Assembly: GCA_020249925.1 (NCBI GenBank)
Contig: JADCER010000001.1
Coordinates: forward strand, 207,953-271,952
From: Roseomonas sp.
GTDB taxonomy: Bacteria > Pseudomonadota > Alphaproteobacteria > Acetobacterales > Acetobacteraceae
DNA: 64,000 nt
Direction of reading: 5' to 3'
The position numbers and the translations under genes are program-made. The notes below the pieces were generated by a model. The model did not search any database, was not told where the DNA came from, and worked only from the letters and a program-made list of their open reading frames with translations. Positions 39,754-48,367 of the stretch are shown here, in pieces; within the stretch, counting starts at the first letter, position 1, and each line of letters begins with the position of its first letter.

Positions 39754-40346
39754 ACTGCGGACTCCAATTCTTCAGAGCGTCTATCGAGGAAATGGGCAAT
39801 CGAACCCAGCATCGCGAAGACCGCGCCGATCGGGATGGCGGCATAGCCCCAGGCCATGGAAACCTCCAGGCCCGCCATTTCCTGGAATTTCACGCGCTCA
39901 GCCATGGTCCAGCCGAACCAGAACATGACACCGAGCATGAGCAGAATGCTCGCCAGTGAAATACCTTCCAGGATATGGCGCAAAAGCCCGCGCGACAGGC
40001 GATGGGCAATGTCAATCGAAACCAGGGCGCCGGCGCGCAGCGCCACCGCCAGCCCGATAAAGGCCATCCAGATCAGCGCGGTGCGGACAAGCGCTTCCGA
40101 CCAGACAGAGGGCGTTTCGGTCGCGAAACGCGCCACGACCTGCCAGAGCCCGGCAAATACCGCGACCGCAAGCGCAAGGCAGGCAAGGATGGCGGCGATG
40201 GTTGACCCAATCCTATCCAGCGTCAGCACGCCGGCGCGCAGCCTCGCGCGCAGGCCATCGCCTGTCTTGAGCCAGAAGGCCAACACCAGTGCCAGCAGCG
40301 TCGCTGCTGCGGTGACCTGCAAGGGCAGGATATTCATCGCATTCAT
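39750..40346 (-). CDS. TRAP transporter small permease DctQ (system 2)
   Basis: Small membrane subunit, 198 residues, four to five hydrophobic segments, with SVWSEALVRTALIWMAFIGL (about 81-100) as the conserved DctQ segment. The start could be either of two close Met codons (40346 or 40337). A 102-bp two-hairpin repeat lies 14 bases upstream, between this gene and its receptor gene. Confidence 0.87.
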   Translation of the reverse strand: MNAMNILPLQVTAAATLLALVLAFWLKTGDGLRARLRAGVLTLDRIGSTIAAILACLALAVAVFAGLWQVVARFATETPSVWSEALVRTALIWMAFIGLAVALRAGALVSIDIAHRLSRGLLRHILEGISLASILLMLGVMFWFGWTMAERVKFQEMAGLEVSMAWGYAAIPIGAVFAMLGSIAHFLDRRSEELESAV

Positions 40347-40360
40347 CGCGCCATCCCATT

Positions 40361-40462
40361 AGAGCGTGTTGCGTTCACATGTGTTCACGCCACCCGCTCT
40401 ACCTCGTTGTTTTTCGAGCATCTTCACACGTTCAGATTTTCCATCTGAACGTGATCTGCTCT
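40361..40462 (-). repeat. Two-hairpin dispersed repeat, copy A
   Basis: Copy of the element also at 53392-53494, in opposite orientation; about 85% of positions agree by eye, with one single-base indel. Read on the minus strand it begins AGAGCAGATC and ends CGCTCT. The first half folds as a hairpin with TTCAGAT pairing ATCTGAA; the second is an imperfect hairpin bounded by TAGAGC and GCTCT. The AGAGC/GCTCT ends recur at the borders and in the middle. It sits between dctP and dctQ of TRAP system 2, where its hairpins would be transcribed. Confidence 0.85.
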
Positions 40463-40542
40463 AAAAATGACGCGCGAAGCGCGCCACATAGAGATTTGCG
40501 CCTGATGAAACCATGTCCATCAGGCGCTGAGAGAAACGCCGA

Positions 40543-41517
40543 TCAGTTCGCGCGCCATTCACGAATGCGCCGCAGCGTGGCGGCATCCAGCGTGCGTTCC
40601 CATTCCGCGAAGGCAGGTGCGAGCGCGGTCTGGAAGGCAGCGGTATCCACCTGCGTCACCACCGTCATGCCACGGCGGCGCAATTCCTCAACGCCGCTGG
40701 CGTCATCGGCCGTCACACGGTCCCGATTGGCCTTTTGCGCGGCGCGCGCGGCTTCCTGGAACAGGGCGCGGTCAGCGGCGGAAAGCCGGCCGATCATACC
40801 CGGATTGCAGATCATCACGGAAGGCGAATAGACATGGTTGGTCAGCGTCATGAAGCGCTGCACCTGGTTGATGTTATTGGCCACAATCACGGAAATCGGG
40901 TTTTCCTGGCCATCCACCGTGCCCTGCTGCAAGGCGGGGATCAATTCGCTGAAGGCCATCGGCGTCGGCAGTGCGCCAAGCGTTGAGAAGGCACGCATAT
41001 GCACCTGGTTTTCCATGGTGCGCACCTTAAGGCCGCGCAGATCCGCCGGCGCATTCACTTCACGCCGCGAATTGGTCAAATGGCGGAAGCCGTTTTCGGT
41101 CCAGATCACGCCAACCAGGCCACGCGCCGGGAAACGCGCCAGCACGGCTTGGCCGATCTCACTGTCCAGCACGCCCCGCGCATGGGCGGCATCGCGGAAC
41201 AGGAAAGGCACGTCAAAAACGCGCACTTCCGGCACGAAATTGCCGACAGGCCCCGTTGAGGTGAAGGTGCAATCCAGCGTGCCGATCTGCACGCTTTCAA
41301 TCATTTCGCGTTCATTGTCATTGCGCTGTACCACCACGCGGAAGCGGTTATTCGTCAGACGCTCAAAATTATCCTTGAAGGTGGAGGCGCCAAGCCCGGT
41401 ATGGCTATTGGGCGGCAGCCCGTGCTGAACGGTGATTTGCGTCTGCGCCAAGGCGGGCAGGGCAAAAAGCGGTGCTGCCAGGCCAGCAGCCAGCGTCATG
41501 CGACGAAAAATGGACAT
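40543..41517 (-). CDS. TRAP transporter substrate-binding protein DctP (system 2)
   Basis: Periplasmic receptor, 324 residues. The start is ATG 41517 with AAGGAGAC upstream, giving a Sec leader (FRRMTLAAGLAAPLF, ending ALAQ at about 25). The longer ORF to 41634 is rejected. The ligand-binding Arg is in LRGLKVRTMEN (about 155-165) and VDGQENPISVI marks the DctP family. The group resembles C4-dicarboxylate or sialic-acid-type receptors; the ligand is not assignable. It is first in dctP-(repeat)-dctQ-dctM-alkA. Confidence 0.9.
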   Translation of the reverse strand: MSIFRRMTLAAGLAAPLFALPALAQTQITVQHGLPPNSHTGLGASTFKDNFERLTNNRFRVVVQRNDNEREMIESVQIGTLDCTFTSTGPVGNFVPEVRVFDVPFLFRDAAHARGVLDSEIGQAVLARFPARGLVGVIWTENGFRHLTNSRREVNAPADLRGLKVRTMENQVHMRAFSTLGALPTPMAFSELIPALQQGTVDGQENPISVIVANNINQVQRFMTLTNHVYSPSVMICNPGMIGRLSAADRALFQEAARAAQKANRDRVTADDASGVEELRRRGMTVVTQVDTAAFQTALAPAFAEWERTLDAATLRRIREWRAN

Positions 41518-41581
41518 GATGTCTCCTTGACTTTTGGTTGGTTGTTGTTGAACGCGGCCCCCGGTGAAGCCAAAACTCCGG

Positions 41582-42559
41582 TTAGTCAATCTTGATGCCG
41601 CTGTCACGTGCCACCTGACCCCAGCGTTCCGCATCGCGGTCCAGCCAGGGCTGCAGCTCGGCGGTTGGGATCAGCAGGGGTTCGGTATGATGCCCGCGCA
41701 GGCGGTTCAGCATTGCCTCATCCATCGCCTTGTTGAAGGCATCCTGCAGGCGGGCCAGGATCGGGGCGGGGACGCGGGATTGTGTAAAGACGCCATTCCA
41801 AACACTCAAGTGATAGCCGGCGACCCCTTCTTCCTGAAGGGTCGGGGTATTGGGCAGGCTGCCGATCCGCCGATCCATGGTAACGGCCAGCCCCTTCATG
41901 GAGCCCTGCAGGATATGCGGGGCGGAAGTGGCCGAAGCATCGAACAGCAAATCAAGATCGCCGGCCAGCAGCGCCGCGACCGCAGGCGCAGAACCGCGAT
42001 AGGGCACATGCACAAAATCAAGCCCGGCGAGCTTTTCCAGCATCACGAGCGACAGATGCGCCGATGATCCATTGCCGACCGTGCCGAAGGTCATTTTGCC
42101 CGGTTCGGCCTTGGCGCGCGCAATGGCTTCGCGCGCGCTGGCCGGGTTGTAGCGGCGCGGCAGGCAGGACATGACATTGGGCATATCCGCCATCATGCCA
42201 ACGCCAACAAAAGCCCTGCGCGGGTCAAAGCGCGGATCGGGGTAAAGGATCGGGTTCACCCCTTGTGTGGCCATGGTGCCAAGGAACAGGGTGTAGCCAT
42301 CGGGCTCGGCCTGGGCGGCGGCCATGGCGCCGATATTGCCACCGGCGCCGGCGCGGTTTTCCACCACAACGGTCTGGCCCAAATGCCGCGCCATGGCTTC
42401 GGCAGCCAGGCGCCCCATGATGTCGGTCACCCCACCCGGCGGATAGGGCACAATGATGCGCAGGGCCTTGTTCGGAAAGGCACCCTGGGCATGAACGGCC
42501 GGCGCGGCCAGAATGCCGGCGGAAAGCGCCAAGGCAGAACGGCGGGTGAAGTGCGGCAT
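41582..42559 (-). CDS. Bug/TctC-family substrate receptor (no. 5)
   Basis: Periplasmic receptor, 325 residues, leader PHFTRRSALALSAGILAAPAVHAQ. It has PYPPGGVTDIMGRL (about 38-51) and HVPYRGSAPAVAALLAGDLDL with the usual helix. It lies 64 bases before the TRAP 2 receptor gene on the same strand and 62 bases after the LctP-like gene. It could share a transcript with both, giving two different receptor types in one operon. Confidence 0.88.
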   Translation of the reverse strand: MPHFTRRSALALSAGILAAPAVHAQGAFPNKALRIIVPYPPGGVTDIMGRLAAEAMARHLGQTVVVENRAGAGGNIGAMAAAQAEPDGYTLFLGTMATQGVNPILYPDPRFDPRRAFVGVGMMADMPNVMSCLPRRYNPASAREAIARAKAEPGKMTFGTVGNGSSAHLSLVMLEKLAGLDFVHVPYRGSAPAVAALLAGDLDLLFDASATSAPHILQGSMKGLAVTMDRRIGSLPNTPTLQEEGVAGYHLSVWNGVFTQSRVPAPILARLQDAFNKAMDEAMLNRLRGHHTEPLLIPTAELQPWLDRDAERWGQVARDSGIKID

Positions 42560-42621
42560 AGCTAGCCTCCCTGAAGTTTCTTAACCCCAAACTGTGCGGC
42601 CTTGGCGCCGGATGCAAGCCC

Positions 42622-44025
42622 TCAAGACAAGAAGGCCATCGCCCCCCAGCCCAGCAGCAGCACCGCCGCGAGCGATGGCCACAACAGCCGCCAAAGCTGG
42701 ACAGGCTTGGTGCCATCGGCGAGCAAGCCGCAAATCATGGCAGTCACGGCGAAGGACATGCCCGCCCCCGCCGCGCCAACAAAATTATGCACGCCCGGCG
42801 CCAGCACCGGCGGCAGCCCGGCCGCCAGGCCAAGCTTGTATTGCACGGGCATCAGCGCCGCATTGGACCCGACATTGGTGCCCGTCACGATCCCCGCCAT
42901 CAGCCCAAGCGGCGGCACGGCATAAGGCGCCAGCGGGCCGAGCGCGGCGGCGGCCTCCCGCGCCAGGGCAGCGGTCGCCCCGCTTTCGCCCATCCAGCGC
43001 GCGAGCAGCACGTAAAGCAGCATGATCAGCGCCGGCCTTGCGCCGCGTTTCAGCGCCCCCTGCGCCAGGCCAAGCGCTCCGGCACGGCGTGCCAGTAATA
43101 GCAGCGCCACCGACGCCAGGACCAGGGAGACATGCGTCACCGGAAAGGCCGGCAAATCCGCAAAGGGCTGCCAGGCGGGCGGGTTCGGCACGGCGCGCGC
43201 CGCCAAAAGGGCGACTGTCAGCATTGCATAGGGAGCCAAGCGCGCCATCGCCTTCCGCCAGGCAGCTCCATCCTGCGGCGGGGCAAGCCGCCAAAGCGCG
43301 AAAACCAGCGGCAGGCCGGTGGCGATGACGCCAATCACCTCAAAAGGGAGCAGCCAATGGCAACCGAAAAGCAGCGCCGCCACCGCCAGCAGATAGGCCA
43401 TTTGCGCACGCTTTTCCGCCGCGGGCACGGCAAGCCCCGCCGTGCCGCAAAGCCGCCACAACACCGGCCCCAGCAGCAAAAGCCAAAGCGCATTGGGCAG
43501 CGCGGTGATGCGCGCAACTTCCTGCGCTGGCTGGCCGATGAGTGCCGCGCCCAGCAGAGTACCGGGGCCAAGCCCGCCCCAGGGGATCAAGCACAGGGCG
43601 AGCAGCGCCATGGCGCCGGCCGGCGCGCCGATAATCCCCATGCCGCGCAAACTCGCCAGCGCAAAAACCGCACCGACGCCAAAACCCGTGACACTTTCCA
43701 GGAAGCAGCCGGCCAGCAAGGTCGCGATAAAGATGCGGCGCGGCGTTGCCGCTTCTGTGTCCTTGCTTGCCTCGGCCCCCGAAACCGCGGCGTGGAACAA
43801 CAGCCCGGCCAGAACGACGCCCATGGGCTGCAAGGCCAGATAGGCGCCGCGCAGGATTTGCTCGGCCAAAAAACCGGGCAAGCCGATACTGCCGGGCAGC
43901 GATACCAAGGCCGCCGGAATGGCAGCCACCAAAGCAGTCAGCACAGCCGGCACCGGCGCCACACGTCCGGAAAACAACAGCCCGATCAACAGCAACAGCG
44001 GCAGCGCCTGCAGGGCGAGGGTCAT
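42622..44025 (-). CDS. LctP-like lactate/glycolate permease family protein
   Basis: Polytopic inner-membrane carrier, 467 residues with about 12-13 hydrophobic segments. The motif GCFLESVTGFGVGAVFAL (about 106-123) corresponds to the FLEG-GFG motif of lactate permeases, and GIVTGTNVGSNAALMPVQ (about 389-406) to their second conserved loop. It is shorter than typical LctP (about 550). It is six bases after the MBL-fold gene. A hydroxy-monocarboxylate substrate is inferred from family only. Confidence 0.78.
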   Translation of the reverse strand: MTLALQALPLLLLIGLLFSGRVAPVPAVLTALVAAIPAALVSLPGSIGLPGFLAEQILRGAYLALQPMGVVLAGLLFHAAVSGAEASKDTEAATPRRIFIATLLAGCFLESVTGFGVGAVFALASLRGMGIIGAPAGAMALLALCLIPWGGLGPGTLLGAALIGQPAQEVARITALPNALWLLLLGPVLWRLCGTAGLAVPAAEKRAQMAYLLAVAALLFGCHWLLPFEVIGVIATGLPLVFALWRLAPPQDGAAWRKAMARLAPYAMLTVALLAARAVPNPPAWQPFADLPAFPVTHVSLVLASVALLLLARRAGALGLAQGALKRGARPALIMLLYVLLARWMGESGATAALAREAAAALGPLAPYAVPPLGLMAGIVTGTNVGSNAALMPVQYKLGLAAGLPPVLAPGVHNFVGAAGAGMSFAVTAMICGLLADGTKPVQLWRLLWPSLAAVLLLGWGAMAFLS

Positions 44026-44031
44026 GTTGCG

Positions 44032-45015
44032 TTACGCAGAAAGGGTGAAGGTTTTGCCGACTGCCGCAGGCACCACCATCGCTTCCCCATATTCGCGTTC
44101 CAGCGCATTCACGGCGCGCCAGCCGCTGCAATGCGCGGGAAAAAGATAGGTCAGGCCAAAGCCGCCCAAATCGCGCACGGTTTCCGGGATCACGCGTTCA
44201 TTGATGCCGGACAGGTGAAACCCGCCCATGGCGGCATAAAGCGGCACACCGGGAAAGCGCCGCCGCGCGGCATGCAACACATTCACAATCCCGGTATGCG
44301 AACAGGCTGAAAATACGATCAACCCCTTGCCGCGCAGATGCACTGCCATGAAGCGTTCATCCGTCAGCCATTCATCCGCCTGCCAGGGCGTGTTTTCATC
44401 ATCGCGCGCCACCTGGCCGGGCAGGCCGGTTTCATAAGGCGTGGTGCGCGCGATTTCGCCACTAACGTAAAAACCATCGGCGATGATGTGTTCAGCGCGC
44501 ACCACGATGGGCGAGGCGCCCATCGCCGCCCAACCATCCGGCGGTGGCACCCTATCCATCGGGAAAACACCGCCATCAGGCTGGCGGCTGCCGCGTTCGC
44601 GGAACATGCCGGGGTGCAGGTAGAGTGGCACGGTTTGTCCACCATTGGCCGCACGGGTCATTTCAATCGCCTTGGGCAAGCCGCCCGCATGATCCCAATG
44701 GCCGTGGGAGAGCACCATGGCCTCGATCGCCGCGAAATCCACGCCAAGCCGCGTGCCATTGCGTTCCACCGCGTAATCCACCGGGCCGCCATCAAACAGC
44801 ACGGTACGGGATGTGCCGCCCCATTCGGCGCGCACAACCAACGAAAGCCCGTGATTGGCGCAGCAAAGCGCGCCGCCCATGGTGCGCTTCATGCCCTGGC
44901 GTCGCAGCCGATCCCATTCGCGTGTCACGAAACTCGGCGTCGAGGAAAGACTATCGGTGACATTATCCACCAGCACCGTGATTTCGATGCGATCCGCTGC
45001 GATGGGGTCTGCCAT
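44032..45015 (-). CDS. Metallo-beta-lactamase-fold hydrolase (DHPMAB-synthase-like group)
   Basis: Soluble metallohydrolase, 327 residues. The metal motif is LSHGHWDHAGG (H104, H106, D108, H109), with VFSACSHTGIVN supplying a further His. The N-terminal ITVLVDNVTDSL and the long region before the metal site match the group annotated as 7,8-dihydropterin-6-yl-methyl aminobenzene phosphate synthase-like, whose bacterial members are mostly uncharacterised. It starts 12 bases after the EamA gene and is followed by the LctP-like carrier, so it may act on the transported compound. Confidence 0.83.
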   Translation of the reverse strand: MADPIAADRIEITVLVDNVTDSLSSTPSFVTREWDRLRRQGMKRTMGGALCCANHGLSLVVRAEWGGTSRTVLFDGGPVDYAVERNGTRLGVDFAAIEAMVLSHGHWDHAGGLPKAIEMTRAANGGQTVPLYLHPGMFRERGSRQPDGGVFPMDRVPPPDGWAAMGASPIVVRAEHIIADGFYVSGEIARTTPYETGLPGQVARDDENTPWQADEWLTDERFMAVHLRGKGLIVFSACSHTGIVNVLHAARRRFPGVPLYAAMGGFHLSGINERVIPETVRDLGGFGLTYLFPAHCSGWRAVNALEREYGEAMVVPAAVGKTFTLSA

Positions 45016-45027
45016 GGTTTCCTCCGC

Positions 45028-45906
45028 TCAGGTCTTTCGGCGCGTCTCGGCGATGGTGATGAGTAGCGCGCCGGACAGGATGATCCCTCCGCCAAGCCAG
45101 GTCCAGGGATCGGGCACTTCGCCGAAAAATATCCAACCAAACCCCACCACGGGCAAAAGGCGCAGATATTGGAAGGGGGCGACAGCGGAGGCTTCGCCCG
45201 CGCGATAGGCGGATGTCAGCAGCCAGATGATGCCAGGCGTCGTGATGGCAAAGGCCACCAGGAACAGCAGATCAAAAGCGCCAACCGGCGTGAAGGCGGA
45301 AACGGCGAAGGGCAGCATGCCAAGACTGGTCACCACGCCCACCCAAGCCAGCACGGTTTCATTGGGTTCGGTCTGCGCCAGCATGCGGCTGGTGAGCGTG
45401 ATGCCGCACCAACTGGCCGCTGAAGCAAGCGCAAGCACAACACCGATGAAGGAAATCTCTGCCCCCGGCCTTAGCATCAGCACCACGCCCAGAAACCCCG
45501 CCATGGTGCCAATCCAGCGCGCTGTCCCGATATGCTCCTTCAGGACTGGCCCCGCGAGGAGCGTGGTGAACATCACATTGGTGAAGGACAGCACGGTGGC
45601 GGTGGCGAGATCGAGGAAAACGAAGGACAGGAAATAGAACCCCCAGGTCAGCAGGCTGGCCGCGCCACGCATGATATGCAGCCCGCGCCGATTGGTCTTG
45701 AAAACGGCAAGCCCGGTTTGCAGCAGCAGCGGCATGACCCAGAGCAATTGCCCGAAAGATCGCGCGAAAAGCTGCATCGCCGTTGGGATGCCGCGTTCAT
45801 TCATATAGCGGATCGCGAGCGCCTCCCCGGCGAAGAGCATGGCCGCCAGGCTCATCAATACCGCGCCGCGCAGATTGCCCGGCAGGCTGTTCCAGCGCGG
45901 CATCAT
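45028..45906 (-). CDS. EamA/DMT family transporter
   Basis: Ten-segment drug/metabolite transporter, 292 residues, made of two EamA repeats (first half to about 140, second from about 150). The start is taken at the first of two adjacent ATGs (45906, 45903), just before LRGAVLMSLAAMLFAGEALA. The longer ORF to 46362 would read across the divergent ketopantoate-reductase-like gene and is rejected. It is first in EamA-MBL-LctP, all closely spaced. The substrate is unknown and is often a metabolite exported from the cell. Confidence 0.88.
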   Translation of the reverse strand: MMPRWNSLPGNLRGAVLMSLAAMLFAGEALAIRYMNERGIPTAMQLFARSFGQLLWVMPLLLQTGLAVFKTNRRGLHIMRGAASLLTWGFYFLSFVFLDLATATVLSFTNVMFTTLLAGPVLKEHIGTARWIGTMAGFLGVVLMLRPGAEISFIGVVLALASAASWCGITLTSRMLAQTEPNETVLAWVGVVTSLGMLPFAVSAFTPVGAFDLLFLVAFAITTPGIIWLLTSAYRAGEASAVAPFQYLRLLPVVGFGWIFFGEVPDPWTWLGGGIILSGALLITIAETRRKT

Positions 45907-46035
45907 GGGCGGCAGGGTTGGGTCAGAGGCAAGCGCGTGATTCCGCGAAAGGGAGCGCCACCACCCTGCTGCCTTGCCCTGGCCTTGGCAAGAGATGGCG
46001 CTTTGCGGCAGCCTGAGCGGATCAAGGAGATTGCC

Positions 46036-47100
46036 ATGACCAGTGCAGCCGAACAACGCGCTATCCGTGACGCCGTTGATCATGGCCCGATCCTGATCTG
46101 GGGCGCGGGTGCGATTGGCGGCACAATCGGCGCCGCTTTGGTGCGTGCGCGCCATGCCGTGGTGTTCGTGGATATTGTCGAGGATCATGTTGCCGCGATC
46201 CGCGACGCGGCGGTGGGCCTTACCATTGAAGGCCCGGTGGACCCCCACCGGATTTCCGCGCCCGCCTATACGCCCGCGACACTCAAGGGCCAGTTCCGCC
46301 GCGTGCTGCTCTGTGTGAAGGCGCAGGATACCGAAGGCGCCTGCCACGCCATCGCGCCGCATCTGGCGCCTGATGGCTATGTTGTGTCGTTGCAGAACGG
46401 GCTTTGTGAGGCGTTGATTGCGCCGATCCTGGGCGAGGCACGCACCATTGGCTGCTTTGTCAATTTCAGCGCCGATTGGCTGGCGCCGGGGCGGATCATT
46501 TATGGTGGGCGCGGCGCGCTGGTGCTTGGCGAATTGAATGGCGAGATCACGCCGCGCCTGACAGCACTACATCGCATGCTGCGCGATCATTTCGAGCCCG
46601 ATGCGATCATGACCGAGAATATTTGGGGCTATCTCTGGGGCAAGATCGCTTATAGCTCCATGCTTTATACGCAGGCGCTTGGTGAGAAAGGCATTGCCGA
46701 TGCGCTGGCGCGACCGGAATTGCTGCCGCTATGGCGGCGGCTTGGCCAGGAAGCGGTGGCGGTAGCGCGCGCCGAAGGGGTTGCGGTGCGCGGCTTCAAC
46801 GGTTTTGACCCGGCGGCTTTCGCGCCCGGCGCGGATGATGCTGCGGCAGCGGCCTCTGTCGCCGCAATGGTGGCATTCAATCGCCCCAATGCAAAAACCC
46901 ATTCCGGCATCTGGCGCGATTTATGGGTGCGCCGGCGCCGCACGCCGGTGGATGCGCAAATCGCGCCTGTCCTTGGCATTGCCGCGCGCCATGGCGTTGC
47001 CTGCCCCACCATTACGCGCCTGGTCGCCATGATCCATGAATGTGAGGCAGGGGCGCGACCGGCCTCGGATGATAATTTGACTGAGTTAATGCAGGGCTAA
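46036..47100 (+). CDS. Ketopantoate reductase (ApbA/PanE) family protein
   Basis: NADPH-dependent reductase fold, 354 residues. ILIWGAGAIGGTIGAALVRA (19-38) is the dinucleotide site; the conserved Asn of GYVVSLQNGLCE and the Lys of NIWGYLWGKIAYSSM (second domain) are present. It is about 50 residues longer than E. coli PanE, mainly in the C-terminal domain, so it may be one of the many PanE-like reductases with other substrates. The start is ATG 46036 with AAGGAGA; the earlier ORF start at 45532 is rejected. Its stop overlaps the M20 peptidase gene by four bases, convergently. Confidence 0.8.
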   Translation: MTSAAEQRAIRDAVDHGPILIWGAGAIGGTIGAALVRARHAVVFVDIVEDHVAAIRDAAVGLTIEGPVDPHRISAPAYTPATLKGQFRRVLLCVKAQDTEGACHAIAPHLAPDGYVVSLQNGLCEALIAPILGEARTIGCFVNFSADWLAPGRIIYGGRGALVLGELNGEITPRLTALHRMLRDHFEPDAIMTENIWGYLWGKIAYSSMLYTQALGEKGIADALARPELLPLWRRLGQEAVAVARAEGVAVRGFNGFDPAAFAPGADDAAAAASVAAMVAFNRPNAKTHSGIWRDLWVRRRRTPVDAQIAPVLGIAARHGVACPTITRLVAMIHECEAGARPASDDNLTELMQG

Positions 47101-48242
47101 TTCAGCGTCGTCAGTAGCCCCGCCATCAGCTTCGCGCGCGGCACCAGGCTATCAATCAGCACATGTTCTTCAAGGGTATGCGCCATGGCGCCTTGCACAC
47201 CAAGCCCATCCAAGGTGGTGATGCCAAGCGCGCCGGTGAAATTGCCATCCGAACCGCCGCCGCTTGATTGGTGGCTGATGTCAAAGCCAATGGCCTGCGC
47301 GATGTCGCGTGCATGACGATAAAGCGCCAGCACCTTCGCATCGGGTTCCCACACCGGGCGCGTCACGCCGCGCGTGACTTCCAACTGCACATCATTGGTG
47401 GAAGACCGCAGCGCCAGCATTTTCGCGACCCCGGCATCAAGGTCTTCCTGGCGCTTGGCCATGGAAAGCGCCTCGGCCTCTGTGGTTGTGGTGACGCAAT
47501 TCACCCATTGGCCGCCATGCAGGACGCCCACGGAAAAGGTGCAATCCTCGGTCGTCATATCCTCAATCGCCAGAATCTGGCGGCACATTTCCTTGATCGA
47601 ACTCCGCCCTTCCGCGAGCCTTGCCCCGGCATGGGAAGGCCGCCCCGTGGTCTTCAGGTTGAAGCGCGCAATGGCATAGCGCCCGGTCACCACGCCGCCA
47701 TCCGCCCGCGCCGGTTCCGGCACCAGCACAAACTTATGCCGCGCCGCTTCCGCTTCGATCAGGTCGCGCGTGGAAGGGCTGCCGATTTCCTCATCGCTGG
47801 TGAGCAAGATCGTGATCGGCAAAGGGGTCGCGATCTTGGCCGCAATGATCTGGCGCATGGCTTCCACCGCCAGCACCGTGCCGCCCTTCATGTCCAGAAT
47901 GCCGGGGCCATAGCAGCGATTGCCCTCCCGCCGGATCGGCAGTTTGTCGAGTGTGCCAATGGGATGCACCGTATCCAGATGCGCCATCACCAAAATGCCC
48001 GGCGCGCCATCTCCCGCCGGGTGCGGAAACCGCGCGCGTACGCAATCACCAAGCCCCATGCGCCCCGGAATGCGATCAATCCGCGCGCCCAGCAGCGCCA
48101 AATCGCGGGACGCCACATCCATCATGCGATTGACCGCGCCCGCATCGAAGGTCGGGCTTTCACAGGCCGCCCAGCGCATCAGGCGGGCCAGGATGTCATC
48201 AGCTTCGAAAGGCAGCTTAAGGGCGGCGGCGGCGTCAGGCAT
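47097..48242 (-). CDS. M20 family metallopeptidase (carboxypeptidase G2-like)
   Basis: Zinc amidohydrolase or peptidase, 381 residues. The di-metal site is complete: AHLDTVHPIGT (H88, D90), GPGILDMKGG (D117), TSDEEIGS (catalytic E151, E152), PEPARADGG (E176), and a late His in MAHTLEEHV. The dimerisation domain lies between about 185 and 295. The group includes glutamate carboxypeptidases and N-acyl amino acid hydrolases. The divergent neighbour is an Asp/Glu-racemase-like protein, so amino-acid derivative catabolism is possible. Confidence 0.9.
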   Translation of the reverse strand: MPDAAAALKLPFEADDILARLMRWAACESPTFDAGAVNRMMDVASRDLALLGARIDRIPGRMGLGDCVRARFPHPAGDGAPGILVMAHLDTVHPIGTLDKLPIRREGNRCYGPGILDMKGGTVLAVEAMRQIIAAKIATPLPITILLTSDEEIGSPSTRDLIEAEAARHKFVLVPEPARADGGVVTGRYAIARFNLKTTGRPSHAGARLAEGRSSIKEMCRQILAIEDMTTEDCTFSVGVLHGGQWVNCVTTTTEAEALSMAKRQEDLDAGVAKMLALRSSTNDVQLEVTRGVTRPVWEPDAKVLALYRHARDIAQAIGFDISHQSSGGGSDGNFTGALGITTLDGLGVQGAMAHTLEEHVLIDSLVPRAKLMAGLLTTLN

Positions 48243-48367
48243 GGTGTCTCCGTATCGCGGGAATGATCACGCCCGAAGCCTGCGGCGCCGCGCGGCCTAG
48301 GGCAAGGGGGCAACTCGGCAGGGAAGGGGCTTGCTGTTAAGCTGCACTGAAACGGAGACAGAGACCG

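Noticed and set aside
38491-39846. 451-residue open frame antisense to TRAP 2 dctM
   Set aside because: Low-complexity Asp/Gly/His/Arg translation; dctM motifs are intact on the other strand.
45532-46035. 168-residue upstream extension of the ketopantoate-reductase-like gene
   Set aside because: It runs through the EamA gene on the other strand; a clear ribosome site and the Rossmann start are at 46036.
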